In this document: piece after piece, positions 5,740 to 6,206 of the stretch
How positions within the stretch are numbered: the stretch's first letter is position 1
Layout of the letters: each line of letters begins with the position of its first letter
NCBI GenBank assembly: GCA_021792015.1
Contig: JAJYVM010000243.1
Location: 1-6,206, forward strand
Reading direction: 5' to 3'
DNA length: 6,206 nucleotides
Source of the DNA: Bacillota bacterium
GTDB lineage: Bacteria; Bacillota; Sulfobacillia; RBS10-35; JAJYVM01
Made by a program: the position numbers and the translations under genes
The notes under the pieces: model-generated
Told to the model about the DNA's origin: nothing
Seen by the model: the letters and a program-made list of their open reading frames with translations, nothing else
Databases searched by the model: none

Positions 5740-6206
5740 CTAGTGGGACGCGAGACTGACCTTGGTCCAGTCCGTGTACAGGATCGGGTTCAGCAGGATG
5801 TCGGGCGTGCGCGGCTGCACCCACGGCTGGAACAGTCCGTCGTACACCCCGAACCAGAGGTAGACCCAGGGCGCGTCGGTATGGGCGATGGCGTCGGCCT
5901 GGGAGTACAGCTGCACCCGCTGCGCCTGGTTGGTGATCGAGTCGGCCTTCTCGACCAGGGCGTCGAACTGCGGGTTGTTGTACGTGGTCCGGTTCAGGGG
6001 CGAGTGCCCGTCGACCAGCAGGTAGAGGAAGTCCTCCGCGTCCGGGTAGTCGAGCAGCCAGCCGCCGATGCCGAATGCGATCTTTTTCGCGAGGTACTTC
6101 TGCTGGTAGGGGGCCGGCTGCATGTCGACGATGTTCATCTTCACGCCGACCTTGGCGTACATCGACTGCACGATCTGTGCGAGCTTCGTGTTCTGGTCGC
6201 TCGGTA
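5740..6206 (-). CDS. ABC transporter substrate-binding protein, family 5 (DppA/OppA type), C-terminal part
   Basis: The 5' end is outside the window. The frame is open from the right edge (first full codon 6202-6204) to the TAG at 5740-5742, giving 154 residues of the C-terminal lobe. An internal GTG at 6171 is not the start, because the conserved frame continues upstream of it (SDQNTKLAQIVQSMYAKVGV). Family 5 hallmarks are present: GVKMNIVDMQPAPYQQKYL, GGWLLDYPDAEDFLYLL, NRTTYNNPQFDALVEKADS and AIAHTDAPWVYLW. Proteins of this family bind peptides, nickel chelates or other solutes outside the membrane and pass them to a DppB/DppC pore. The N-terminal signal or lipobox would lie outside the window. 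The permease gene follows after 55 bases on the same strand. The family is clear; the ligand cannot be told from this part. Confidence 0.95.
   Translation of the reverse strand, partial: PSDQNTKLAQIVQSMYAKVGVKMNIVDMQPAPYQQKYLAKKIAFGIGGWLLDYPDAEDFLYLLVDGHSPLNRTTYNNPQFDALVEKADSITNQAQRVQLYSQADAIAHTDAPWVYLWFGVYDGLFQPWVQPRTPDILLNPILYTDWTKVSLASH

Noticed and set aside
5010..5759. 249-codon plus-strand open frame
   Set aside because: It is antisense to the permease, whose EAA loop and membrane segments are unmistakable. Its runs of His, Asp and Glu are the antisense image of hydrophobic helices.
5740..6171. Complete small protein starting at the GTG of 6171
   Set aside because: The family 5 binding-protein frame continues upstream to the window edge with conserved-looking sequence, so this GTG is an internal valine.

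Overview
This is a high-GC bacterial window, with almost every third codon position G or C. Genes are dense, intergenic gaps are short, and starts are GTG with purine-rich Shine-Dalgarno (SD) sites. There is no phage, transposon, CRISPR or RNA gene that I can support. The mix of genes (an ABC_ATPase/MRB1590-type P-loop protein, a Dpp/Opp-type importer, a cytosolic M28-like peptidase and a probable small Firmicutes-style stress-type ORF) would fit a deep-branching high-GC Bacillota such as Symbiobacterium or Thermaerobacter relatives. That placement is inference, not something the sequence proves.

Layout. Positions 1-2094, minus strand: a long open frame that runs off the left edge. It encodes a complete PF09818-type ABC-class ATPase (about 550 residues) followed by an arginine/glycine-rich low-complexity tail of at least 147 residues. 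Positions 2095-2160: a small AT-rich island between divergent reading frames, probably holding promoter elements. Positions 2161-2773: a low-confidence plus-strand ORF, perhaps a decayed or truncated stress-type protein. Its 3' part has been copied as a 62/63-bp tandem repeat, and the 62-bp unit shifts the frame. Positions 2774-6206, minus strand: an operon read right to left. It encodes the C-terminal part of a family 5 peptide-binding protein, an 11-bp GC hairpin, a DppB/OppB-type permease, and an unusual M28-superfamily peptidase whose SD overlaps the permease stop codon. A second GC hairpin lies just after the peptidase.

How the genes work together. The binding protein would deliver a peptide or similar solute to the permease, and the co-translated cytosolic peptidase would process it on entry. 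The second permease and the ATPases (DppC, DppD, DppF equivalents) are not between or after these genes, so they must be upstream of the window, elsewhere in the genome, or shared with another system. The ABC-class ATPase is not a transporter subunit. Its family relative MRB1590 acts in RNA metabolism, and the RG-rich tail would fit nucleic-acid binding. The most interesting items are that tail, the peptidase's substituted active-site motifs and C-terminal PqqD-like winged-helix segment, the dppA-dppB-peptidase arrangement, and the frame-breaking tandem repeat.
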